Of a stretch of 36,252 bases of DNA, positions 25,927 through 34,868 are shown in pieces. The DNA is taken from assembly GCA_029005135.1 (NCBI GenBank), contig JAQXFO010000042.1, positions 1 to 36,252 of the forward strand, given 5' to 3'. The first letter of the stretch is position 1, and the number at the start of each line of letters is the position of its first letter. The notes under the pieces are model-generated. The model was not told where the DNA came from and did not search any database. It was given only the letters and a program-made list of their open reading frames with translations. The translations under genes and the position numbers were made by a program. This DNA is from Lachnospiraceae bacterium. GTDB lineage: Bacteria > Bacillota > Clostridia > Lachnospirales > Lachnospiraceae.

Positions 25927-28305
25927 TTATCGCAGGCGTTTTTTCCACTTCTTACGAAGCGCTGTCAGCCGGGCTGTGAGAGGCGCCTGCAGGCGGTTCA
26001 TCAGCCGGGCGTAGACCGTGATGAGATAGAGGGTCAGAGCCCCCAGCGGGATCAGCAGGAGTGACCACCACATGAACAGACTGTGGATATCGTAAAAACC
26101 GGGCAAGAGCAGCACGGCGAACCAGAAGATAACAAGGCTGCCGGTCAGAATGATCTTGCGGTACTTTGTCAGGGGCCACATGACCTCGAGGACGACCAGA
26201 AGCCCCACCAGACCGCCGATCACCAGATCAAAGGTGCCAAGGACGGGCAGATCCCATTGGAACAGGAATTTCAGGAGCTGAACCAGGAGGATCATCGTCG
26301 TCATGGTCAGGGCCGAGGGGGCGGCCACCTTCAGCACGTGCTGAAGGAAACCGTGAGCCGGCGGATCATCCGGCTTCTCCAGCGTCAGAAGGAAGCTCGG
26401 CAGTCCGATGCAGCAGATGTTGATGAGGCCGAGCTGCAATGTCGTCCAGGGATAGGTCTGCCGCAGGCCGATGAAGATCAGACACAAGAGGATCGAATAG
26501 ATCGTCTTGGTCAGGTAGAGAGAGCTGGAACGCTCCACATTGGCGATGATTGTGCGGCCCTCCGCCACGATATCCTTCATGGAGGCGAAATCGGAGTCGA
26601 GCAGCACGATGTGGGCGGCCTGCTTGGCGGCCTCGGAGCCGGCGGCCATGGCAATGCCGCAGTCGGCATCCTTAATCGCCAGAACGTCATTGACACCGTC
26701 GCCGACCATGGCGACGGTCTCGCCGTTCATCTGCCAGGCTTTGACGAAGAGCTGCTTCTGCTCCGGTTTGACGCGTCCGAAGACGGTGTACCGGCCGATG
26801 ACCCGGCGCAGTTCCTCGGGGCGGGACGGCAGTTCCGAGGCGTCGATCTGGTTTTCGGCACCTTCGATACCGGCCTTGCGGGCTATGGCGGAGACGGTGA
26901 GCGGATTGTCGCCGGAGAGGACTTTGATCGCGACGCCCGCTTCCGCAAAGCTTCGGAAGGTGTCGATGGCATTTTCCTTAATCACATCGGCGATCATGAT
27001 GGCAGCCAGGGGTATCGTCGTGCCGATGCTGTCATCCCGGGAAGAGATATGATCGGTACGGCAGAGAAGAAGGACGCGATATCCCTGTTCGGAATACCGG
27101 CTGAGGGTTTCAAGCAGCGCCTCCCTGCCGGCGGCCAGGTATTCCGGCGCACCGAGGACGTAGGCGCCGTGGCCGGCAAAGCTGACAGCCCGGAATTTGC
27201 GGGAGGAGGAGAAGGCGATCTTATCCTCTATCCCCCAGCCGGAAGTATGACCGAAGCGGCGGATCAGCGCATCCTGAGTGCTGTTGGTATCGGAGAAGGC
27301 GGCGTTGATGCGGGCCATCACGTCGCTGACGGCCTCTTCGGTCTCTTCGCCCAGCGGAACCACTTCGGAGACCTGAAGCTCGCCGGTGGTGATGGTGCCG
27401 GTCTTATCGGTGCAGAGAACGGAGTCCCGGGCCAGAGCTTCGATGGATTCCATCTCCTGAACCAGGGCCTTTTTGGCAGCCAGACGGCCGACGCCGATGA
27501 TGAAGGAGACGGAGGTCAGCAGTACCAATCCCTCCGGGATCATGCCGACGATGCCGCTGACGGTGCGGACGATGGCTGTGGCGGAGTCGCTGCCGGCAGC
27601 GGAACGCTGACTGAAATAGAGCAGGATACCGATGGGAATGATTGCCACGGAGACGACCTTGATCACGCGGCCGATGGTGCGCTGCATTTCTGAGGAGGCC
27701 CGGTGCCGGCTGCGGGCTTTGCGGACGAGACGGGAGGCATAGCAGCTGCTGCCGACCCGGGTGATCTTCTGATAACCGGTTCCGGCGGCGATAAAGCTGC
27801 CGGAGAGAAGCTCGTCACCGATCTCCTTGCGCACCGGGCGGGCTTCGCCGGTTAGCAGGGCTTCGTTGACCTCCAGTCCGTCGGAGCCGATCACCAGTCC
27901 GTCACAGGCCAGCTGCTCGCCGGGCCGCAGAACGACCACGTCATCAATCACCAGCTCCCGGGTGCCGATCTCGCGCCGGCGGCCGTCGCGGATGACGGTG
28001 CAGCGGGTGGCAGTGACCACGGACAGCTTGTCGATCATCTGCTTGACCTTCAGTTCCTGCACGATGCCGATGACCGCGTTGCAGATGACGACGCCGAGGA
28101 ACAGCAGATTTTTGAACTGCCCCGTCGTGATGATCAGAACACCGAGAAACAGGTTGATAAAGTTGAAATAGGTCAGGGTATGGGAAAGGACGATGCTTTT
28201 GACCGTCCGGGTACCTTCGGGCACGGTGTTGTTGCCTTTGCCCTCCACGGCTCGCCGGGCGGCTTCCTCTTCGGTCAGCCCGTCACTGGGATATTTGCTT
28301 TTCAT
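25927..28305 (-). CDS. CtpE-like cation-transporting P-type ATPase
   Basis: 792 aa membrane pump. Actuator loop LLTGEA (151-155), PEGL in the ion-binding helix (257-260, GMIPEGLVLL), phosphorylation site D300 in DKTGTITTGE, nucleotide-domain residues, and hinge GDGVND (535-540) are all intact. The hydrophobic pattern gives two helices before the actuator, two around PEGL and six at the C-terminus. The N-terminal LTEEEAARRAVEGKGN and TGQFKNLLFLGVVICNAVIGIVQE resemble mycobacterial CtpE, which is a Ca2+ importer, more than SERCA-type pumps; calcium as substrate is an inference. There is no N-terminal heavy-metal domain. GAAGAG precedes the ATG. It is a single gene on minus, divergent from pth. 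Confidence 0.88.
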   Translation of the reverse strand: MKSKYPSDGLTEEEAARRAVEGKGNNTVPEGTRTVKSIVLSHTLTYFNFINLFLGVLIITTGQFKNLLFLGVVICNAVIGIVQELKVKQMIDKLSVVTATRCTVIRDGRRREIGTRELVIDDVVVLRPGEQLACDGLVIGSDGLEVNEALLTGEARPVRKEIGDELLSGSFIAAGTGYQKITRVGSSCYASRLVRKARSRHRASSEMQRTIGRVIKVVSVAIIPIGILLYFSQRSAAGSDSATAIVRTVSGIVGMIPEGLVLLTSVSFIIGVGRLAAKKALVQEMESIEALARDSVLCTDKTGTITTGELQVSEVVPLGEETEEAVSDVMARINAAFSDTNSTQDALIRRFGHTSGWGIEDKIAFSSSRKFRAVSFAGHGAYVLGAPEYLAAGREALLETLSRYSEQGYRVLLLCRTDHISSRDDSIGTTIPLAAIMIADVIKENAIDTFRSFAEAGVAIKVLSGDNPLTVSAIARKAGIEGAENQIDASELPSRPEELRRVIGRYTVFGRVKPEQKQLFVKAWQMNGETVAMVGDGVNDVLAIKDADCGIAMAAGSEAAKQAAHIVLLDSDFASMKDIVAEGRTIIANVERSSSLYLTKTIYSILLCLIFIGLRQTYPWTTLQLGLINICCIGLPSFLLTLEKPDDPPAHGFLQHVLKVAAPSALTMTTMILLVQLLKFLFQWDLPVLGTFDLVIGGLVGLLVVLEVMWPLTKYRKIILTGSLVIFWFAVLLLPGFYDIHSLFMWWSLLLIPLGALTLYLITVYARLMNRLQAPLTARLTALRKKWKKRLR

Positions 28306-28417
28306 AACGGCATCTCTTCTTTTTATACAAATGAATACAGGGGATCCCTCATCAGGATCGCTTGCGATGAATTATAAGGACAGTTGCCAAAAAAATCAAT
28401 CATGGGCAAAGCTTCTA

Positions 28418-28426
28418 TGTTATAAT
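28418..28426 (+). promoter_or_regulatory. pth promoter (extended -10)
   Basis: TGTTATAAT: TGn plus perfect TATAAT at 28421-28426. No convincing -35. It lies 45 bp before the pth start and would also serve mfd. Confidence 0.6.
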
Positions 28427-28471
28427 GGGCCGCAGGCTTTTCAATGAAGATAATGAAGGAGACAGGACAGC

Positions 28472-29059
28472 ATGTACGTCGTTGCAGGACTTGGCAATCC
28501 GGGCCGCCGCTATGAGGGAACCCGGCACAATATGGGCTTTGAGACGGTGGATATCCTGAGCCGGAAGACGGGTATCCCTGTCGGAACCGATAAGATGCGC
28601 GCCCTGATGGGCACCGGCTTTGTCGGGAATGAGAAGGTCATACTCGTTAAGCCGCAGACGTATATGAACCTTAGCGGTACGGCAGTGGCGCCGATTGTGA
28701 AATTTTACAAGGCCGATCCCGCCGGTCAGCTGATCGTCGTCAGTGATGACATCGACCTGCCGGCAGGCCATCTGCGGATCCGCAAGAGCGGTTCCGCCGG
28801 CGGGCACAACGGCCTGAAGGATCTGATCGCCTGTCTCGGCACCCAGGACTTTATACGCGTCCGCATCGGTGTCGGCCGGAAGCCGGAGGGCTGGGATCTG
28901 GCCGATTATGTTCTGTCCCGTTTTACCCCGGCCGAGCGGCGCTGCATCGATGAGGCGGAGGCGGCAGCGGCCGAGGCGGTCCTTATGATCATGAAGGAAG
29001 GTGTCGATGCGGCGATGAACCGCTACAACGCCTTCCGTCCCTCCTCCGAAGCCCGGTGA
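28472..29059 (+). CDS. pth: Peptidyl-tRNA hydrolase
   Basis: Recycles peptidyl-tRNA dropped from the ribosome by cleaving the ester bond. 195 aa, the usual length. GLGNPGRRYEGTRHNMGF contains the catalytic-site Asn and His; KPQTYMNLSG, VVSDDIDLP and SGSAGGHNGLKDL complete the active site. SD AAGGAG is ten bases before ATG. mfd starts 14 bases after the stop, so pth-mfd form a transcription unit, a conserved neighbourhood in Firmicutes. Confidence 0.97.
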   Translation: MYVVAGLGNPGRRYEGTRHNMGFETVDILSRKTGIPVGTDKMRALMGTGFVGNEKVILVKPQTYMNLSGTAVAPIVKFYKADPAGQLIVVSDDIDLPAGHLRIRKSGSAGGHNGLKDLIACLGTQDFIRVRIGVGRKPEGWDLADYVLSRFTPAERRCIDEAEAAAAEAVLMIMKEGVDAAMNRYNAFRPSSEAR

Positions 29060-29073
29060 GGGAAGAGGTGAGC

Positions 29074-32000
29074 ATGCAGACATTTATCAAACCCCTGGAA
29101 GAACTGGCAGAGTACCGGGAGATACGGGAACTCATGAAGCGGCACCACGGCATCATAGCCCTGTCGGGCTGCCTGGAAGCACAAAGAGCGCATATGACCT
29201 ATGGGCTCTCTTTTGATGTGCCCTGCGTGGTGATCATCACGGAAAACGAGCTGGCGGCCCGGGATTTCTATGATAATATCCGCTTTTTTGAACCGGGCGC
29301 CCGGTTGTACCCTGCCCGGGATCTGCTGTTTTACGATGCCGATGTCAAGGGCAATCTGCTGGACCGGCAGAGGATCGAAGCCCTGGAGACCCTGACCGGC
29401 GGCGGTCACCGTGTCGTCGTCATGCCGGCGGCGGCCCTGATGGACAAGGTTACCACCCGGCAGGTCTATCTGGCCCGGCGGCTGACTTTCGGCAGCGGTG
29501 AGGAATGGGATCTGAGCGATGTGGCCGAAGCTCTGGCGGCCATGGGTTATCGCCGGGAAGCCGCGGCGGAGGCACCGGGACAATTTTCGATCCGGGGCGA
29601 TATTCTTGACATCTGGAACATCACCGCAGAGCAGCCGGTCCGCCTGGAGTTTTTCGGCGATGAGATCGACACGATCCGCCTTATTGACACAGAAACGCAG
29701 CGTTCCGTCCGGACGCTGAAGGAGACGACGATCCTGCCGGCCAACGATCCGAAACCGGAGGAAACCGATACCCTGTTGTCCTGGTTTGACGACAGCGAGA
29801 CGGTCTTTTTCCTGGTGGAGCCCAACCGTGCCATGGATGCCGTGAAGGCAGCGGAGGAGGAATTCGCCGTCAGTATCAAAAACCGCATTGAGCAGGGCAG
29901 CTATGAGGCTGCCGATGTGCCCGATGTGACGGGGGCTGACAGCATCGCGGCCTCCCTTGAACGCCGGCGGGTAATCGCGCTGTCAGCGCTGGATCTGCCG
30001 GGACGGTATTTTCATCCGGCACATAGCTTCGGCACGACAAGCCAGGCGGTCTCAGCTTACAACAGCAGCTTTGATTTTCTGGTGAAGGATCTGGCTTCTT
30101 ATCAGAAAAAGGGCTACCGCACGATCCTGATGACGGGTTCCGATACCCGCGCCAGGCGCCTGGCGGAGGATCTGGAGAACCTGGGGGTTCGGGCCTTTTA
30201 TTCGGACAATGATGACAGGGTTCTGGCAAAAGGGGAGATCATGGTCCGCTGCGGCCACATCAGCCGCGGTTACGAGTACCCGATGATCCGGCTGGCCGTG
30301 ATATCCGAGACAGACATCTTCGGCCGCAGGCAAAAGAAACGCCGCAAGGCCGGCACCGCCTACCGGGGCGAGCGCATCGCCGGTTTCTCGGAGCTGGCGG
30401 TGGGGGACTACGTGGTTCACGAGGACCATGGCCTCGGCATATACAAGGGGATTGAGAAGGTCAACGTCGAAGGCGTGATGAAGGATTATATCAAGATCCA
30501 GTACCGCGACAGCAACCTCTATATTCTGGCGACTCAGCTGGATCTTCTGCAGAAATATGCCGGCGGCGACGCGAAACCGCCGCATCTTAACAAGATCGGC
30601 GGCACGGAATGGAAGAAGACCCGATCCCGGGTCAAAAAGGCCGTCAGCGGCATTGCGAAGGAGCTGGTGGAGCTCTATGCCGCCCGTCAGCAGGAGACCG
30701 GCTACTGTTATCCGCCGGACACACCCTGGCAGAGGGAATTCGAGGAGCTCTTCCCCTATGAGGAGACGGATGACCAGCTGGCGGCCATCGAGGACACGAA
30801 GCGTGACATGGAGAGCCGCAAGATCATGGATCGTCTGATCTGCGGTGATGTGGGCTACGGCAAGACCGAGGTGGCGCTGCGGGCGGCCTTCAAGGCTGTT
30901 CAGGAGAACCGCCAGGTGGTCGTGCTGGTGCCGACCACGATACTGGCCCAGCAGCATTTTAATACCTTTACCCAGCGCATGAAGGATTTCCCGGTCCGGA
31001 TCGATCTGCTGTGCCGTTTCCGCACGGCGGCTCAGCAGCAGAAGACGATCGACGACCTCAAAAACGGCCAGACGGATATCGTCATCGGCACCCATCGCTT
31101 GCTGTCAAAGGATATCGTCTACAAGAATCTGGGCCTCCTGGTTATCGATGAAGAACAGCGCTTCGGCGTTACTCATAAGGAACGCATCAAGGAAATGCGG
31201 AAAAATGTGGATGTGCTGACACTGACGGCCACTCCGATCCCGCGGACCCTGCATATGAGCCTGATCGGCATCCGGGACATGTCCGTGCTCGAGGAGCCGC
31301 CCCAGGACCGCGTGCCGATCCAGACCTACGTGCTGGAATTCAATCCCGAGCTGGTTCGCGAGGCTGTCTGCCGGGAACTCAACCGGCATGGGCAGGTGTA
31401 TTTTGTTCATAACCGCGTCCGCGATATCGCCGACACGGCCCGCCGTATTCAGCTGATGGTGCCGGAAGCGACGGTGGCCTTCGCTGACGGACAGATGAAC
31501 GACACCGAGCTTGAAAATATCATGGTCGATTTCATTAACGGCGAGATCGATGTGCTGGTGACAACGACGATTATCGAGACGGGGCTGGACATCGCCAATG
31601 TCAACACCATGATCATTCAGGATGCTGACCGGATGGGGCTGTCCCAGCTTTACCAGCTGCGGGGCCGCATCGGCCGCTCCAACCGCATCGCCTATGCGTA
31701 TTTCATGTACCGTCGCGACAAGGTTCTTAAGGAGACGGCGGAGAAGCGTCTGGCCGCCATTCGTGAGTTCACCGAACTGGGGTCGGGCATCAAGATCGCC
31801 ATGAGGGATCTGGAGATCCGGGGCGCCGGCAATCTGCTGGGCGCCGAGCAGAGCGGTCATATGGCTTCCGTCGGTTATGACCTCTACTGTAAAATGCTCT
31901 CCGAAGCTGTGAGACGGGCCAAGGGAGAGGAGGAAGTTCCGGAATTTGAGACGGTGGTGGATCTTAGCGTCAACGCCTTCATTCCGGACAGTTATATTGT

Positions 32001-32394
32001 CGACAGCTATCAGAAGATCGATATTTACAAGCGCATTGCGCTGATTGCCGACGCGCATGACCGGGACGACATGGCCGATGAGCTGCAGGATCGTTTCGGG
32101 AAAATGCCGCGAAGCGTCAGCAATCTGCTCAGTATTGCCGAGATCAAGGCCTATGCTCACCGGGGCAGCCTGACAGAGATCAAGGAGACGCCGGCGGAGA
32201 TCCGCCTGAGCATTTTACCGGAGCCGACTTTCAATGTCGGCAGGCTGCCGGAGCTTCTGGCGAAGTGGAAGGGGCAGTTTTCCTTCCATCGCTACAGCAC
32301 CGGGCCCTGCTTTGTCTATCAGGGCAGCCGCGAGGAGGGGAAAATGCTGACAAACCTCAGGAGGTTTACGGCGGCTCTTGCCCAATTAAAGTAA
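29074..32394 (+). CDS. mfd: Transcription-repair coupling factor
   Basis: ATP-driven translocase that removes stalled RNA polymerase at DNA lesions and recruits UvrA. 1106 aa. The N-terminal UvrB-homology region is followed by the CarD-like RNA-polymerase-interacting domain (about 440-500, [19 protein letters not shown]), the RecG-like SF2 motor with Walker A GDVGYGKT (591-598), DEEQ (692-695), [19 protein letters not shown] and [17 protein letters not shown], and the C-terminal TRCF domain. ATG 29074 ([11 protein letters not shown]) aligns with other Mfd starts and has GAGGTG five bases upstream; GTG codons at 29056 and 29068 are alternatives. The promoter of the next gene lies inside the 3' end. 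Confidence 0.96.
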   Translation: MQTFIKPLEELAEYREIRELMKRHHGIIALSGCLEAQRAHMTYGLSFDVPCVVIITENELAARDFYDNIRFFEPGARLYPARDLLFYDADVKGNLLDRQRIEALETLTGGGHRVVVMPAAALMDKVTTRQVYLARRLTFGSGEEWDLSDVAEALAAMGYRREAAAEAPGQFSIRGDILDIWNITAEQPVRLEFFGDEIDTIRLIDTETQRSVRTLKETTILPANDPKPEETDTLLSWFDDSETVFFLVEPNRAMDAVKAAEEEFAVSIKNRIEQGSYEAADVPDVTGADSIAASLERRRVIALSALDLPGRYFHPAHSFGTTSQAVSAYNSSFDFLVKDLASYQKKGYRTILMTGSDTRARRLAEDLENLGVRAFYSDNDDRVLAKGEIMVRCGHISRGYEYPMIRLAVISETDIFGRRQKKRRKAGTAYRGERIAGFSELAVGDYVVHEDHGLGIYKGIEKVNVEGVMKDYIKIQYRDSNLYILATQLDLLQKYAGGDAKPPHLNKIGGTEWKKTRSRVKKAVSGIAKELVELYAARQQETGYCYPPDTPWQREFEELFPYEETDDQLAAIEDTKRDMESRKIMDRLICGDVGYGKTEVALRAAFKAVQENRQVVVLVPTTILAQQHFNTFTQRMKDFPVRIDLLCRFRTAAQQQKTIDDLKNGQTDIVIGTHRLLSKDIVYKNLGLLVIDEEQRFGVTHKERIKEMRKNVDVLTLTATPIPRTLHMSLIGIRDMSVLEEPPQDRVPIQTYVLEFNPELVREAVCRELNRHGQVYFVHNRVRDIADTARRIQLMVPEATVAFADGQMNDTELENIMVDFINGEIDVLVTTTIIETGLDIANVNTMIIQDADRMGLSQLYQLRGRIGRSNRIAYAYFMYRRDKVLKETAEKRLAAIREFTELGSGIKIAMRDLEIRGAGNLLGAEQSGHMASVGYDLYCKMLSEAVRRAKGEEEVPEFETVVDLSVNAFIPDSYIVDSYQKIDIYKRIALIADAHDRDDMADELQDRFGKMPRSVSNLLSIAEIKAYAHRGSLTEIKETPAEIRLSILPEPTFNVGRLPELLAKWKGQFSFHRYSTGPCFVYQGSREEGKMLTNLRRFTAALAQLK

Positions 32395-32406
32395 AACGCT
32401 TATAAT
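32378..32406 (+). promoter_or_regulatory. Promoter of the lipoprotein gene, starting within mfd
   Basis: -35 TTGCCC (32378-32383), 17-bp spacer, perfect -10 TATAAT (32401-32406). The -35 is inside the last codons of mfd, so the gene can be expressed independently. Confidence 0.75.
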
Positions 32407-32433
32407 GTATTAAGTTTTTCAGGAGGTAAGGTT

Positions 32434-33474
32434 ATGAAAATGACAAAGAGAGCGGTATCGGCCGCCCTGGCCCTGATCACAGCCGCCGCGCTTCTGACCG
32501 GCTGCAGCAAGACGCTGGACGGGACGGAAACCGTCTGTACGGTCAATGATGATGTTATTACCATGGGGGAATATTCCTTCTATGCCCGCTATGAACAGGG
32601 CATGATGCACGCCACCTACACATCCATGTTCGGGGCGGCCGACGGCCTGTTTGACACGGTTCAGGATGATGAGACCGGCGATACTGTCGGTGACAAGCTG
32701 GTGCAGGATGCCCTTGATACGCTGATCCGCGATACAGCCATCGCCCAGCATGCTGCCGATTACGGCGTTTCTCTTGATGATGAGGAACTGGCCGAGATCG
32801 ATCGTGTGGCCCAGGCCTACATCGATGAAAATGATGAGGCGGCCCGCAGCAAGGTCGCGGCGAGCAAGGAGGATGTTGTCAATGTCCTTAAGCTGATCAC
32901 GCTGAGCAGCAAGATGCGGGAGCCGATGACGGCGGATATGGACACGGAAGTGACGGACGAAGAAGCCGCTCAGACAAAGCTGTCGATCTGCCGCATCAAG
33001 ACCAACCAGGACGAGACTGCCGAAGAGGCGCTGACCAATGCCGAGAAGATTCTGGCTGCCCTGCAGAACGAGAAGGATCCGGCAGCGGCGGATATCGAGA
33101 CGATCGCCAAGGGTATCGATGAGAACGCTTCCGTGACGACCAGCACCTTCTCCACCAATGACCCGAGCGACAGCATTCTCAACGATACGATCATGAGCGC
33201 CCTGGACGGCGTGGATGAAGGGGAATTCGTGGATTACGTTATCGATGACGCCGATGCCAATTCCTATGTCATCATTCGTGTGGACACTTACTTCGATGAG
33301 GATGCCACAGAACGCAAGAAGACCTCGATCCTCAATACACGCCGCGGTGATCTGTACAGCAGCATTGCCGAAGGCTGGGTGGCGGACTCGGCTGTGGAAC
33401 GCCATGAGAAGGCGATTGCCAAAATTGAGATCAACGACAGGGACGCGTATACGCTGGTGGAGGATGCCGGCTGA
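32434..33474 (+). CDS. SurA/PrsA-like lipoprotein, probable foldase without recognisable parvulin domain
   Basis: 346 aa. Lipoprotein signal peptide with lipobox LLTGC (Cys24), so anchored to the outer face of the membrane. After TVCTVNDDVITMGEYSFYAR, the typical N-terminal segment of SurA/PrsA-type chaperones, come long helices (DALDTLIRDTAIAQHAADYGVSLDDEEL). The region where parvulin would sit (about 185-300, LSICRIKTNQDETAEEALTNA ... VDYVIDD) keeps the parvulin-like layout but lacks the GGDLG core, so isomerase activity is doubtful. Strong SD AGGAGG. Such a gene right after mfd is a recurrent arrangement in Clostridia. It ends at a strong terminator. Confidence 0.75.
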   Translation: MKMTKRAVSAALALITAAALLTGCSKTLDGTETVCTVNDDVITMGEYSFYARYEQGMMHATYTSMFGAADGLFDTVQDDETGDTVGDKLVQDALDTLIRDTAIAQHAADYGVSLDDEELAEIDRVAQAYIDENDEAARSKVAASKEDVVNVLKLITLSSKMREPMTADMDTEVTDEEAAQTKLSICRIKTNQDETAEEALTNAEKILAALQNEKDPAAADIETIAKGIDENASVTTSTFSTNDPSDSILNDTIMSALDGVDEGEFVDYVIDDADANSYVIIRVDTYFDEDATERKKTSILNTRRGDLYSSIAEGWVADSAVERHEKAIAKIEINDRDAYTLVEDAG

Positions 33475-33500
33475 GACGGTAACCGGTTTCTGTGCCGATA

Positions 33501-33536
33501 AAAAAAGCCATTGATGAAAAATCAATGGCTTTTTTG
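33501..33536 (+). terminator. Terminator after the lipoprotein gene
   Basis: A 15-bp stem (AAAAAAGCCATTGAT with its complement), loop GAAAA, and a T-run. The A-run on the 5' side would also allow termination on minus. Confidence 0.93.
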
Positions 33537-33621
33537 TTTATTATTGCTGAAAACATTGAAAGACATCACAGGACATTTAGAAATATTTCATAATATCAAC
33601 GGCCGCGCAGGTGCCTTCACA

Positions 33622-33630
33622 TGTTATACT
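33622..33630 (+). promoter_or_regulatory. Extended -10 promoter of the TrxB-like gene
   Basis: TGTTATACT: TGn then TATACT (33625-33630); no clear -35. Confidence 0.5.
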
Positions 33631-33671
33631 GAATAGGGTTGACATGATTCAAAACGGGAGGAAAAACCTGT

Positions 33672-34589
33672 ATGCATGATCTTATCGTGATCGGCGGCGG
33701 ACCGGCCGGTCTGACGGCTGCGATCTACGCGGCACGTGCCTGTCTTGATGTGCTGGTCGTGGAGGAGAGTTTTATGAGCGGCGGCCAGCTGCTGAACAAT
33801 AACGAAGTCAACAATTATCCGGCCCTTCCCGGCATATCGGGGATGGACCTGGGCATCAAAATGCGTGAACACGCCGAGAAGCTGGCGATTCCCATCGTGA
33901 AGGAGCGGGTTCTCGAGGTCAATTTTGAAAACCGGAATAAGCTGGTCATGACGGACGGCGGCACCTATGAGGCCCGATGCGTGGTCCTGGCCACCGGCTG
34001 TGAGCCCAAAAAGCTCGGGGTGCCGGGAGAGGCGGAGCTTCTGGGACACGGCGTCTCCTACAGCGCGGTCTGCGACGGGCCGTATCTGCGCAATGCGGAG
34101 GCGGTCGTCATCGGCGGCGGCGACGCGTCGGCTGTCAGTGCTCTGTATTTAGCGGGAATATGCAAAAAGGTCTATGTTCTCTATCGGGCCAGGCGGATGC
34201 GGGCAGCGGCCATTCTCCGCCGGAGGCTGGAGGCCTGCGATAATGTCGAGATGATCGGCTCGCTTCTGACCGACGCCATTGCCGGTGAAAACCACGTGGG
34301 TGCCATCTGGCTCCATGATGTGGATACGATGGAAAAACGCTGCATCCACGCCGATGCGGTTTTTGTGGCCATCGGCACCTCGCCGCGCACCGAGTATCTC
34401 AACCAGCAGGTCTATACCAACGATGAAGGTTATGTGGTAGCGGGGGAGGATTGCCGGACCACTGTGCCGGGCGTCTTTGCCGTGGGCGATATCCGCACAA
34501 AGCCTCTCCGGCAGATCATCACGGCCTGCGCGGACGGAGCCAATGCCATTGAATCTGTCAAGAGCTATCTGGCGTCGATAGCAGAATAA
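33672..34589 (+). CDS. Thioredoxin reductase-like FAD/NAD(P) oxidoreductase with SAVC instead of CxxC
   Basis: 305 aa, the length of low-Mr thioredoxin reductase. The FAD motif is VIGGGPAGLTAAIYAAR (N-terminus), then SGGQLLNNNEVNNYPA, a pyridine-nucleotide motif VVIGGGDASAVSALYLA, and the C-terminal FAD motif VFAVGDIRTKPLRQI. In place of the redox-active CATC, the sequence at 131-134 is Ser-Ala-Val-Cys within GVSYSAVCDG. Without the first Cys the usual dithiol relay cannot form. The NADPH-phosphate motif HRRxxxR reads YRARRMR, also altered. So it descends from TrxB but may not reduce thioredoxin by the standard mechanism; a flavin reductase or single-Cys enzyme is possible. A GGGAGG SD lies ten bases before the ATG. 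It is monocistronic and precedes the DnaA-box gap. Confidence 0.85.
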   Translation: MHDLIVIGGGPAGLTAAIYAARACLDVLVVEESFMSGGQLLNNNEVNNYPALPGISGMDLGIKMREHAEKLAIPIVKERVLEVNFENRNKLVMTDGGTYEARCVVLATGCEPKKLGVPGEAELLGHGVSYSAVCDGPYLRNAEAVVIGGGDASAVSALYLAGICKKVYVLYRARRMRAAAILRRRLEACDNVEMIGSLLTDAIAGENHVGAIWLHDVDTMEKRCIHADAVFVAIGTSPRTEYLNQQVYTNDEGYVVAGEDCRTTVPGVFAVGDIRTKPLRQIITACADGANAIESVKSYLASIAE

Positions 34590-34640
34590 AATCTTAATAT
34601 TTTTGTTACAAATGGCAAAATATTATGTAAACAAAAGGAT
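34588..34640. other. AT-rich stretch left of the DnaA boxes
   Basis: Almost pure A/T runs with TTAATATTTTTG and AAAATATTATG, next to a DnaA-box cluster, as in a duplex-unwinding element. Activity as such is inferred only. Confidence 0.4.
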
Positions 34641-34665
34641 GGGTTTACCGTAATATCACTCCGTT

Positions 34666-34758
34666 TGTGGATAAGTATCCACAACTCCGCAGCGAAAAAA
34701 GTGGCTAAAAACAAGTTATTCACGGGTTTGTCCACACTATCCACATGGACTATCCACT
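34666..34758. promoter_or_regulatory. Cluster of six DnaA boxes
   Basis: Within 93 bp: a perfect box on minus, TTATCCACA (34666-34674), immediately abutted by GTATCCACA on plus (34675-34683), making the palindrome TGTGGATAAGTATCCACA. On plus follow TTATTCACG (34716-34724), TTGTCCACA (34728-34736), CTATCCACA (34737-34745) and CTATCCACT (34750-34758), each one or two bases from consensus. DnaA binding is strongly suggested. The neighbouring genes to the left mostly point toward the cluster, which is unlike an oriC, so a DnaA-titration or regulatory cluster is preferred. Confidence 0.75.
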
Positions 34759-34831
34759 TTTTTACGTTAACCGTTTGTAAAATGTGAACTGAAAATATTT
34801 GTGAAAAGTGACGGTTTTTCATATTTTCAGC

Positions 34832-34861
34832 TTTTCAAAGGCCGTCCGTCTCGTCTATAAT
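34832..34861 (+). promoter_or_regulatory. trmB promoter abutting the start codon
   Basis: A perfect -10 TATAAT (34856-34861) with a weak -35 TTTTCA (34832-34837, 18-bp spacer). The expected +1 is about 34868, next to the ATG at 34869; no SD exists. Confidence 0.55.
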
Positions 34862-34868
34862 GGCACCT

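Noticed and set aside
26083-27693. 536-codon open frame on the plus strand
   Set aside because: Antisense to the P-type ATPase, which has all its motifs intact; no start signals.
34588-34868. Chromosomal origin of replication (oriC)
   Set aside because: The DnaA boxes and AT-rich flank fit, but dnaA/dnaN are absent and the gene orientation to the left would be mostly head-on with replication. Kept as a DnaA-box cluster instead.
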